Shown piece by piece: positions 5,516-11,284 of a stretch of 11,284 bases of DNA. Under the pieces are notes generated by a model. That model saw only the letters and a program-made list of their open reading frames with translations, was not told the origin of the DNA and did not search any database. This DNA comes from Bacillota bacterium. Its GTDB lineage: Bacteria; Bacillota; Clostridia; Acetivibrionales; JAEZXR01. Positions within the stretch are counted from its first letter, which is position 1. Each line of letters starts with the position of its first letter. The translations under genes and the position numbers were made by a program. Location of the stretch: the NCBI GenBank assembly GCA_023419605.1, contig JAEZXR010000074.1, positions 1-11,284 of the forward strand, given 5' to 3'.

Positions 5516-6724
5516 ATGAAGGCAATGTTGAATAGGGTTTACGAAAATAATCAATTTTACAGAAATAAGCTGGACCGTTTTGGCGTTAAGCCGGAGAAAA
5601 TTAACACTATTAAAGAATTGAGACACTTGCCGTTTACCACAAAGGAAGAACTCCGAGATTTATATCCTTTGGGTCTTCAGGCGGTGGGTGACGAAGAGAT
5701 TATAAGAATACACTCTTCTTCTGGGACGACTGGGAAACCCATTATTATTCCTTATACAAGAACTGATGTTGATAACTGGACTACGATGATGCGGCGATGT
5801 TTTGAAGTGGCAGGTGTCACGAAGAGGGATCGTATCCAGATTACACCTGGATACGGTCTATGGACTGCAGGAATAGGATTTCAGGCTGGTGTTGAGAGCT
5901 TGGGGGCCATGGCAGTACCTATGGGACCGGGAAATACCGATAAACAGATTCAAATGATGCTTGATCTGCAGACAACTGTTCTTATCGGTACGTCGTCTTA
6001 CGGATTGGTTATTGCCGAGGAAATTCAGAAAAGAAATATCAAAGACAGTGTTGCCTTGCAAAAAGGTATTTTCGGATCTGAAAGATGGGGCCAGAAGATG
6101 CAGGAAAGAATCACAAAGGGGTTGGGGATAGAGGTTTTTGATATCTACGGGCTCACAGAGATCTATGGTCCGGGAATCGCTATTGACTGCCAATACCATG
6201 AAGGCATGCATTATTGGACTGACCACTTGATTTTTGAAATTATTGACCCAGTAACGGAAGAGCCGTTGTCCGAGGGGGAAGTGGGAGAGCTTGTTATAAC
6301 GACTTTCACAAAAGAAGGCGCCCCTCTTATTCGATATCGAACGAGAGATTTGACAAGGATTATTCCGGGTCAATGCAAATGTGGCTTACAGTATCCCCGG
6401 ATTGATAGGATTATCGGACGTACTGATGACATGGTTAAAGTCAAAGGTGTGAATATTTATCCCGGGCAGATTGATGAAGTACTCAGTAAAATCGACGGCG
6501 TCAGCAGCGAATACAATATTGTAATTCAACATAATGACGGTAAGGATGTAATGACATTAAGAGTTGAGGTCGAGAATGAAGGTTTGGCTTTTGAACTCGG
6601 AAAATGTGTGGAAGAGGGCTTTAAAAAAGCGGTGGGCATTCAAATCTTTGTGGAGACTGTCGGGATCGGTGTTTTACCACGGAGTGAGAAGAAAACTAAA
6701 CGAGTGTATGATTATCGGGATTGA
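5516..6724 (+). CDS. PaaK-like phenylacetate/aryl-CoA ligase (adenylate-forming)
   Basis: ATP-dependent carboxylate-CoA ligase: it adenylates a carboxylic acid and transfers it to CoA. The motifs of the superfamily are intact: phosphate loop SSSGTTGKP (67-75), YGLTE (211-215), RYRTRDL (273-279), GRTDDMVKVKGVNIYP (301-316), and the C-terminal PRSEKKTKRV (388-397) containing the expected catalytic lysine, probably Lys393. At 402 residues it is shorter than typical PaaK (about 430-440) because the N-terminus begins directly at the RVYENNQFYRNKL segment. An in-frame TGA at 5501-5503 excludes an upstream start, and the ribosome binding site GAGG (5502-5505) supports 5516, so the shortening is genuine. 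The substrate is not determined; aromatic acids are typical of the family. It lies 52 bp after the MCP and 19 bp before the second STAS-like gene, and may feed acyl-CoA to the ketosynthase at the head of the operon. Confidence 0.92.
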   Translation: MKAMLNRVYENNQFYRNKLDRFGVKPEKINTIKELRHLPFTTKEELRDLYPLGLQAVGDEEIIRIHSSSGTTGKPIIIPYTRTDVDNWTTMMRRCFEVAGVTKRDRIQITPGYGLWTAGIGFQAGVESLGAMAVPMGPGNTDKQIQMMLDLQTTVLIGTSSYGLVIAEEIQKRNIKDSVALQKGIFGSERWGQKMQERITKGLGIEVFDIYGLTEIYGPGIAIDCQYHEGMHYWTDHLIFEIIDPVTEEPLSEGEVGELVITTFTKEGAPLIRYRTRDLTRIIPGQCKCGLQYPRIDRIIGRTDDMVKVKGVNIYPGQIDEVLSKIDGVSSEYNIVIQHNDGKDVMTLRVEVENEGLAFELGKCVEEGFKKAVGIQIFVETVGIGVLPRSEKKTKRVYDYRD

Positions 6725-6743
6725 TCCCATTGATGGAGGTATT

Positions 6744-7097
6744 ATGTATAAATTTTCATATAGTGAAGAGAAAAATAGAATTTATATACAAGTGACTGGG
6801 GCCCTAACCGAACAAGAGTTGGAAAGCTATAAGGAAGAGCTATTGGATATAGTAAATAGAACTCAACCGGGATTTACAGTCTTTGCAGATTCTATTCAAA
6901 GTGACGTTTCATTCCTGGAGGATAGCGGAAAGCTACAGGTTATAAGAGATTATGCAGCGACTCGTGGCTTTAAAAGTGTAGCTACGGTTTTAGGGAAAGA
7001 AGCATATGAGCTTCACCAATTGAAACCTTTTCCCGGTATAAAAAATGTGTTTACGGATTTACAGGAAGCTGAAAAATTTCTGGATAGTTTAGAATAA
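6744..7097 (+). CDS. SpoIIAA/STAS-like small protein, copy 2
   Basis: A 117-residue paralogue of the protein at 3644-4000, with the same layout: KNRIYIQVTGALTEQELESY (10-29), a core strand FTVFADS near 44-50, and a closing helix EAEKFLDSLE. The start ATG 6744 is chosen because it aligns exactly with copy 1 and follows GGAGG (6735-6739) by four bases; the longer reading back into the ligase gene is out of frame with that gene and has no support. It follows the CoA ligase by 19 bp, so the two are probably translationally linked. Core LLDLRK of copy 1 becomes VFADSIQ here, so the two copies may have different partners. It closes the operon, with the terminator 22 bases on. Molecular role unknown. 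Confidence 0.7.
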   Translation: MYKFSYSEEKNRIYIQVTGALTEQELESYKEELLDIVNRTQPGFTVFADSIQSDVSFLEDSGKLQVIRDYAATRGFKSVATVLGKEAYELHQLKPFPGIKNVFTDLQEAEKFLDSLE

Positions 7098-7118
7098 AAT
7101 GAGAGTATATTTGTGGGT

Positions 7119-7186
7119 TGAAATAAAATAGGAAGGAATTGGAGCTCTGTTACGGAGATTAACCGATTCCTTCCTATTTTATTTCA
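7119..7186 (+). terminator. Very strong hairpin terminator at the operon end
   Basis: The arms 7119-7142 and 7163-7186 pair over 24 bp with a single U.G wobble (7140/7165), around a 20-nt loop. The 3' arm contains CTATTTTATTT, supplying a T-rich exit, and the 5' arm is A-rich, so it could stop transcripts from both directions. It begins 22 bases after the stop codon of the last operon gene. Confidence 0.85.
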
Positions 7187-7243
7187 GCATGGAATGTTGC
7201 AGATTATAGGATTGTATGGTAAATTTTAAGGAGAATGCATGGC

Positions 7244-7306
7244 GTGAAAAGAAAATTTAAACAGTTTTCGAATTATTTACTTAAACAAAAAGAGGGAATG
7301 CTTTGA
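7244..7306 (+). CDS. Possible 20-codon ORF overlapping the next gene
   Basis: A GTG start at 7244 has AAGGAG (7228-7233) ten bases upstream, and the frame ends at TGA 7304-7306. The TGA overlaps the TTG start of the following membrane protein (TTGA). The product would be a very basic 20-residue peptide beginning MKRKFKQFSNYLLKQ. The arrangement suggests translational coupling or a leader peptide. With so few codons it could be coincidence. Confidence 0.3.
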   Translation: MKRKFKQFSNYLLKQKEGML

Positions 7307-7542
7307 AAAGATTTACGTATATTTTAGTTATATTTTTATTAACATATTCTCTATTAGGATTTTTGCATGTGCTTTTGATTAGAATCAAATGGGATGAAGC
7401 CGCAACTACCTGGGATAGAGTAAGAGAGTACATACGAATTGCTATACTGGAAGGGATTTTGGGTAAACTCTTTTGTGCATTAGTAATAATGTGTATAGTT
7501 TATTTGACTACCTGCGCCATTAGAAAGCTTCGGTGTAATTGA
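7303..7542 (+). CDS. Small two-helix membrane protein, unknown function (79 aa)
   Basis: I do not recognise this protein. It has 79 residues: a hydrophobic helix (about 5-27), a charged middle part (KWDEAATTWDRVREYIR, 29-45) and a second hydrophobic helix (about 48-72), ending in basic residues with Cys70 and Cys78. It begins at TTG 7303 with AGAGGGA (7291-7297) five bases upstream; no ATG is available in a suitable place. It lies downstream of the operon terminator and 79 bp before amj, so it may be co-transcribed with amj. The rare start codon lowers confidence, but the amphipathic pattern of two helices around a charged centre looks like a real protein. Confidence 0.55.
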   Translation: MKRFTYILVIFLLTYSLLGFLHVLLIRIKWDEAATTWDRVREYIRIAILEGILGKLFCALVIMCIVYLTTCAIRKLRCN

Positions 7543-7621
7543 CCCATTACTTAATAACAAGTGGCTAAGGAAAGTACAGTTTAGTAATAGCTTGCTAAAA
7601 AAGCATAAAAAGGTGATATCT

Positions 7622-8413
7622 ATGGATGGGCAGATTATAATCGTTTTAGTTCTAAATTTTATCATATCCCTCATAGGGACATTAGCATACTCAGTAAGAC
7701 TTGTAGGTGTTAGAACAGGTAAAATAGCAATATCGATTGCTTTGTTTAACATCTTAATGCTGGTATCAAGAACAGCAGTTACCTTTCAAGTTCCTATTCT
7801 CACGAAGTATGTCGAGACGAGTACTGTCTCAGGCAATTTATATAGTATTTTTAATATAATTATAGTGATTTCAGGGATGGCAACTATTTTAGGTGCATTT
7901 TTAATCCCTACATTTCAAAAAGTCTTAAGTAAAGGAGTACAAGCCTTTTCTACAGAAAAATCCATCCCTAAGCTAATACTGCATAGCTTTTCAAAATCGG
8001 GAATCCGATATATAAAGGACTCTGTAGCTGTACCTACAAGAAAAAATATTTCCGGACTTACCATAAATAAATTACCAAAAAGAATATTGCTGTGCAATTT
8101 AATAGCCGTAGCATTTATGACCGTTGGGGGGCTGGCACCTATATATGCCGGAAGTATTGAACCTGACCTAAGTGCTACATGTATCACTTTAGCCTCTGTG
8201 ATTAATGGCTTTTCAACTATTTTGATGTCTATTTTTATTGATCCGCAGTTGTCCATAATGACCGATGACGTCATCGACGGTAAATGCTCTCAAGAACAGT
8301 TTAGAGCGTGCGTAGTAGGAATGGTCGGTAGTAAGACAGCAGGAACATTCCTTGCTGCATTATTATTATTACCGGCTTCATATTTTATAGTTTTTTTGGC
8401 AAGGGTGATTTAA
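7622..8413 (+). CDS. amj: Lipid II flippase, Amj family
   Basis: Integral membrane protein that moves the lipid-linked cell wall precursor lipid II across the cytoplasmic membrane, an alternative to MurJ in Firmicutes. Identification rests on the family-typical N-terminus with LAYSVRLVGVRTGKIAISIA (21-40) and LFNILMLVSRTAVTFQVPIL (41-60). The length is 263 residues, with about six hydrophobic segments (near 5-25, 38-58, 72-98, 155-178, 186-206 and 235-260). Start ATG 7622 is chosen over the longer open frame because AGGTG (7611-7615) lies six bases upstream. In Bacillus subtilis amj is a backup whose expression rises under cell-envelope stress or MurJ inhibition. No sigma-M-like promoter is recognised here. 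Confidence 0.85.
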   Translation: MDGQIIIVLVLNFIISLIGTLAYSVRLVGVRTGKIAISIALFNILMLVSRTAVTFQVPILTKYVETSTVSGNLYSIFNIIIVISGMATILGAFLIPTFQKVLSKGVQAFSTEKSIPKLILHSFSKSGIRYIKDSVAVPTRKNISGLTINKLPKRILLCNLIAVAFMTVGGLAPIYAGSIEPDLSATCITLASVINGFSTILMSIFIDPQLSIMTDDVIDGKCSQEQFRACVVGMVGSKTAGTFLAALLLLPASYFIVFLARVI

Positions 8414-8466
8414 AGAGGTTGTACTGATGCTGCTATTTTACTTATATTTAAAATTGGAGGGTTAAA

Positions 8467-8928
8467 ATGATTGATTACAGAAAAGCAACCATGAATGATA
8501 TTGATGATTTGGTTCGTACTCGGATTGAATTTATAAAAGAGGTACAAAATCTTGAGACAGAATTTGATTTATCCAGTTTGAAGGAGTCTCTTTACAATTA
8601 TTTTATGGACACAATCAGCGAAAACACTTTTATCGCATGGCTGGCCCTTGATAATAATCGAATTGTGGCAACCAGTGGCTTATGCTTTTATACTCTTCCG
8701 CCGTCTTATAAGAATTTATCAGGGAAAGTTGCCTATATCATGAATATGTACACGATACGGGAATACCGGAATCAGGGGATCGCGGCCCGTTTATTCCAAA
8801 GAGTAATAGAGGAAGCAAGAGGCCTCGGTTATAAAAAAATATCTTTGCATGCTACGGAAAGCGGAAAGCCCTTATATACTAAATTCAGTTTCAAAGAGGT
8901 AGATAATGAGATGATCCTGAATTTATGA
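8467..8928 (+). CDS. GNAT-family N-acetyltransferase
   Basis: A 153-residue acetyl-CoA-dependent acetyltransferase covering a single GNAT domain. The N-terminus IDYRKATMNDIDDLVRTR (2-19) is the usual first strand and helix. The acetyl-CoA-binding motif A is REYRNQGIAARLFQRVIEEA (98-117) with the RNQGIA pyrophosphate loop, preceded by strand VAYIMNMYT (88-96). The closing segment KPLYTKFSFKEVDNEMIL (134-151) is typical of motif B. The start is supported by GGAGG (8456-8460) with a 6-nt spacer. The substrate cannot be told. It follows amj by 53 bp and may share its transcript. Confidence 0.9.
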   Translation: MIDYRKATMNDIDDLVRTRIEFIKEVQNLETEFDLSSLKESLYNYFMDTISENTFIAWLALDNNRIVATSGLCFYTLPPSYKNLSGKVAYIMNMYTIREYRNQGIAARLFQRVIEEARGLGYKKISLHATESGKPLYTKFSFKEVDNEMILNL

Positions 8929-8976
8929 TAATAAGGAAACCATAGTAGGAGACTTTAGTTATAACTGTTTAGTAGA

Positions 8977-9006
8977 TTGAATTAAAAGGGTTGTTGGGCT
9001 TATAAT
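8977..9006 (+). promoter_or_regulatory. Candidate promoter for the structured leader
   Basis: TTGAAT (8977-8982) is followed by an 18-bp spacer and a perfect TATAAT (9001-9006). Initiation near 9013 would fall just inside the first hairpin of the leader, and the long spacer is slightly suboptimal. Confidence 0.55.
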
Positions 9007-9010
9007 GAAA

Positions 9011-9156
9011 CTGTACATGGTACTGTGTACAGAGCGGCATCCGGAGCCGACTTTCGTAAAGAAAGGAGTGATCAAGAAGTGAAGATTACAACGGAGGTGG
9101 CCATCGTTTGATGGCCGGGGGTGTGTCAGACTGAAGAAGTCTGATACGCCCCTTTT
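9011..9156 (+). promoter_or_regulatory. Unassigned structured leader (attenuator or riboswitch candidate)
   Basis: Five hairpins follow each other: CTGTACA/TGTACAG (9011-9017/9026-9032), CGGC/GCCG (9035-9038/9046-9049), CTTTC/GAAAG (9051-9055/9061-9065), GGCCATC/GATGGCC (9099-9105/9110-9116) and the terminator at 9118-9152. A ten-codon ORF starting at GTG 9079 (MKITTEVAIV) has AAAGGAG (9062-9068) ten bases upstream. It stops inside the fourth hairpin, where TGATG starts a second mini-ORF (MAGGVSD, 9111-9134) reading into the terminator. The layout resembles ribosome-mediated attenuation. I do not recognise a known riboswitch class. The controlled gene would be the acyl-CoA thioesterase. Confidence 0.55.
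9118..9156 (+). terminator. Strong intrinsic terminator in the thioesterase leader
   Basis: GGGGTGTGTCAGACT (9118-9132) pairs with AGTCTGATACGCCCC (9138-9152) over 15 bp with two wobbles, around a GAAGA loop, followed by TTTT (9153-9156). It lies between a promoter and the thioesterase gene, so it either ends a short RNA or attenuates the gene. Confidence 0.85.
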
Positions 9157-9251
9157 ATTATGTATTAAAGTTTTCCAACAATAATTTTATTTTATTGTTT
9201 AAAAAAGTATATCCTGGGGGAATTATTACTCTAAAATGAAGGAAAAAGGAA

Positions 9252-9755
9252 ATGAGGAACCACTGCATGGAAAAGACAACAAGCTTGAAAAAGACAGTCA
9301 GCGAGTCGGAAGTTACAATGACGGAACTGGTGTTACCCAACGATACAAATCTACTTGGAAACCTGTTAGGTGGAAAACTGATGCATTGGATTGATATCGC
9401 TGGAGCCATGGCTGCCATGAGGCACTCAAGAAAGACAGTAGCTACAGCATCTGTGGACAGTTTGGATTTTAAACATCCGGTTCGCATGGGGGAACTGGTT
9501 ACCCTAAGTGCAAAGCTTACTTGGACGGGTCGTTCTTCTATGGAAGTCATGGTTAAGGCTTACGCCGAGAATCTCCAAACAGGAGCGACAATTTTGACTA
9601 ATAAAGCTTTTCTTACCTTTGTTGCACTGGATGATGCGGGCAAGCCGACATCGGTACCGGAGTTGATTTTAGCATCAGAAGAGGAACAACGTCTTTTTGA
9701 AGAAGCAAAACAAAGGCGAATCAGTCGGTTGAAGCGGAAAGACGAAGAAGCGTAG
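9252..9755 (+). CDS. Acyl-CoA thioesterase, hotdog fold (YciA/YkhA/BACH type)
   Basis: It hydrolyses acyl-CoA to free acid and CoA in the cytoplasm. The 167 residues hold one hotdog domain: the conserved LPNDTNLLGNLLGGKLMHWI (28-47) with Asp48 right after it, the region shared by YciA, YkhA and BACH enzymes; ATASVDSLDFKHPVRMGELV (64-83), the second conserved block; and FLTFVALDDAGKP (120-132). The C-terminal tail is charged and helical (EEEQRLFEEAKQRR). Start 9252 has AAGGA eight bases upstream; ATG 9267, preceded by GAGGA (9254-9258), is an equally good start five codons later and would match many relatives better. It is separate from the CoA ligase operon, but could act on the same type of substrate. 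Confidence 0.92.
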   Translation: MRNHCMEKTTSLKKTVSESEVTMTELVLPNDTNLLGNLLGGKLMHWIDIAGAMAAMRHSRKTVATASVDSLDFKHPVRMGELVTLSAKLTWTGRSSMEVMVKAYAENLQTGATILTNKAFLTFVALDDAGKPTSVPELILASEEEQRLFEEAKQRRISRLKRKDEEA

Positions 9756-10036
9756 AAAAGTAATGCCTATAGGCTGTGGAGATTGGCTTTGTATCCAATT
9801 TCCTTGCCGGGCTCACTTTTCACTGATTTTCCTTTATATACTCAATACTGGAAGCTTTTATGGATACAACAGCTTCCACCCATCATACTGGAACAGGGAG
9901 AAAAAATTAAGCTAGTGAAGCGCAATAGTACCTTTCATCAGGCAAAGATCAATCACCCTAACCTTTTTTACAGCATACTATATAGAAGCTATAGAAAATG
10001 TCAAGGATGGTATAATTTGTGATGGAGGGATGATTC
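9756..10036 (+). other. Intergenic region with a hairpin, upstream of the ATPase gene
   Basis: An 8-bp stem, TGGAAGCT (9849-9856) with AGCTTCCA (9871-9878), is the only clear structure; no T tract follows. A TATAAT at 10011-10016 lies only eight bases before the GGAGGGA ribosome binding site and lacks a good -35 box. The open frame from 9783 has no usual start or ribosome binding site and is not called. Confidence 0.4.
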
Positions 10037-11131
10037 ATGTCTAAAGGGACTATTAGACATATGTTTCCGGGAGGGAATACTTCACAGGGCTTTTTTAGTT
10101 ACTACGATAATATACTAACACAGGATGAGGCTACAAGGATCATTATCATTAAGGGTGGACCAGGTGTAGGAAAGAGCACGTTTATGAAAAAAATTGCAGA
10201 AGAAATGCTGGACCGAGGGTACAATGTAGAGTACATGCACTGCTCCAGTGATAATAGCAGCCTGGATGGTCTTGTAATCCCCTCAATAAAGGTAGCCTTA
10301 ATGGACGGTACTGCACCTCATGTAATAGATCCCAAAAACCCTGGTGCTGTTGATGAAATCATTCACCTGGGAGATTTTTGGAACGAAGAGGGACTACGAG
10401 CTAATCGAGAGTACATAACTAAGTACAATAAAGAGGTGGGGTGGCAGTTTGCAAGGGCTTATAGATATTTAAAGGCTGCAGCTGCCATCTATGACGACAC
10501 ACGCGTGATCCATAGCTGGGCACTGGATAAATCAAAGGTGAATGAAACTGCAGCGGATGTTATCGACAATGTTTTTGGTCGATTGGCTCTATCGGATTGC
10601 GAAGGAAAGCAGCGAAACCTTTTCGCAAGTGCCATCACACCGGATGGGTTAAAAAACTACTTGAAATCCCTGTTAACTACTGAAAAGGTGTATATTTTCA
10701 AAGGAAAACAGGGTACGGACACGGAAAAAGTTCTGGAAAAAATCAAATGTATAGCTATAGAAAGAGGATTGGATGCCGAAGCCTATTACTGCACCATGAA
10801 CCCTAGTAAGATTGAGCATTTAATACTGCCGGATATTGATGTAGCTTTTACTACTGAAAACAAATACCATGATGTAAAGCTTGAGGCCGATGGGATTATT
10901 GACTTTAATGCATTTCTGGATCAGAAAGTACTTGAAGAGTATAAGGAAGTTCTGGAATATAACGAGAGGGAGTTTGATAAGCTGCTTGCTAAGGCGGTTG
11001 AAACCATCGGAAAAGCTAAAGCATTGCACGATAAGATGGAACAGTATTATATACCGAATATGGACTTTGAAGCTATCCAGCGGTGTTGGGAATGTACCAT
11101 GGCCAGAATTCTGGAATACGCAGAAGAATAA
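10037..11131 (+). CDS. P-loop ATPase with two NTPase-like halves, the second degenerate
   Basis: A 364-residue cytoplasmic protein of the uncharacterised clostridial/bacillar group of two-half P-loop proteins (PRK06851-like, from memory). The first half has an intact Walker A, GGPGVGKST (40-48), after strand RIIIIK (34-39). The second half restarts with NLFASAITPDGLKNYLKSLL (194-213) and strand KVYIFKG (217-223), but the matching loop reads GKQGTDTE (223-230): the lysine and serine of a Walker A are absent, so this half probably cannot bind ATP in the normal way. From about 294 the C-terminus is helical and charged, with Cys350 and Cys353 in RCWECT. Start ATG 10037 follows GGAGGGA (10024-10030). 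The function of this group is unknown to me. Confidence 0.8.
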   Translation: MSKGTIRHMFPGGNTSQGFFSYYDNILTQDEATRIIIIKGGPGVGKSTFMKKIAEEMLDRGYNVEYMHCSSDNSSLDGLVIPSIKVALMDGTAPHVIDPKNPGAVDEIIHLGDFWNEEGLRANREYITKYNKEVGWQFARAYRYLKAAAAIYDDTRVIHSWALDKSKVNETAADVIDNVFGRLALSDCEGKQRNLFASAITPDGLKNYLKSLLTTEKVYIFKGKQGTDTEKVLEKIKCIAIERGLDAEAYYCTMNPSKIEHLILPDIDVAFTTENKYHDVKLEADGIIDFNAFLDQKVLEEYKEVLEYNEREFDKLLAKAVETIGKAKALHDKMEQYYIPNMDFEAIQRCWECTMARILEYAEE

Positions 11132-11252
11132 AAGTAAAATAGGCGGGTTGTTTTATCTGTTAGAGAATTAACTTGACTTGACAGTGTGTGAATAGTGATT
11201 GGGCAATAGCTCCCCTGGCAACAATCAAAGTTGTAAGGAGGAGATTAAAACT

Positions 11253-11284
11253 ATGACAACACAAGAACGGATTGTAAAAAATAA
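11253..11284 (+). CDS. Start of an unidentified gene (runs off the window)
   Basis: An ATG at 11253 preceded by AAGGAGG (11235-11241) opens a frame that encodes MTTQERIVKN before the window ends. The ribosome binding site is strong and the upstream gap of 121 bp is normal, so this is very likely the beginning of a real gene. Ten codons are too few to name a family; a TetR-type regulator N-terminus would look similar, but that is a guess. Confidence 0.65.
   Translation, partial: MTTQERIVKN

Noticed and set aside
6564..6743. N-terminal extension of the second STAS-like protein reaching back into the CoA ligase gene
   Set aside because: The extension is simply another reading frame of the ligase C-terminus. 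The ATG at 6744 has a GGAGG and aligns exactly with the start of copy 1.
7197..7225. TTGCAG with a 17-bp spacer to TAAATT as a promoter for the amj region
   Set aside because: Transcription would begin at or after the AAGGAG ribosome binding site at 7228-7233, so it could not serve the ORF at 7244.
9011..9156. T-box leader for the thioesterase
   Set aside because: The TGGNACCGCG-type T-box sequence and specifier stem are absent, and an acyl-CoA thioesterase is not a T-box target.
9783..10022. Open frame of 79 codons on the plus strand between the thioesterase and the ATPase genes
   Set aside because: It has a TTG start without a ribosome binding site, no recognisable domain or hydrophobic pattern, and it looks like an unselected translation of intergenic DNA.
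1..11284. CRISPR array, transposase or prophage genes
   Set aside because: No regularly spaced repeats were seen, and none of the genes shows transposase, integrase or phage structural motifs.

Overview
The window looks like a low-GC, Gram-positive, probably endospore-forming Clostridia-type chromosome. The evidence is AT-rich intergenic DNA, strong AGGAGG-type ribosome binding sites, a class I c-di-GMP riboswitch, an Amj-type lipid II flippase, and a tiny Gly/Phe-rich protein like those of spore-forming Firmicutes. The species cannot be named from this sequence.

Layout. Positions 1-154 are the end of an rRNA operon (5S 3' end, tRNA-Asn, terminator). Positions 173-311 hold two long hairpins that probably insulate it from a convergent 38-codon gene on the minus strand (393-509). 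An AT-rich gap of about 430 bp leads to an orphan glgC (950-2083), whose usual partner glgD is absent from the window.

The most interesting part is 2251-7186. An extended -10 promoter, overlapped by a 20-bp-phased direct repeat, leads into a c-di-GMP-I (GEMM-I) riboswitch. The riboswitch ends in an intrinsic terminator, and a mutually exclusive antiterminator can be drawn, so I predict an OFF switch. Downstream lie five co-directional genes: a FabH/PqsD-like ketoacyl synthase III, a SpoIIAA/STAS-like small protein, a short membrane chemoreceptor (MCP) with almost no extracellular part, a PaaK-like aryl/acyl-CoA ligase with a short N-terminus, and a second STAS-like protein paralogous to the first. 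A very strong hairpin closes the unit. The gaps inside it carry further RNA-like inverted repeats, notably a nested 148-nt structure (4016-4163) just before the MCP, whose G.U wobbles fit only a plus-strand RNA. My reading is that c-di-GMP gates a unit coupling small-molecule synthesis (ligase plus condensing enzyme) to chemotactic signalling. The individual families are assigned from visible motifs; the joint function is inference.

Positions 7244-8928 hold a 20-codon ORF overlapping the start of a two-helix membrane protein, then amj and a GNAT acetyltransferase. Positions 8977-9156 are a promoter and a heavily structured leader with two overlapping mini-ORFs and a strong terminator, ahead of an acyl-CoA thioesterase (9252-9755). 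The window ends with a P-loop ATPase whose second P-loop has degenerated (10037-11131) and the first ten codons of another gene (11253 onward).
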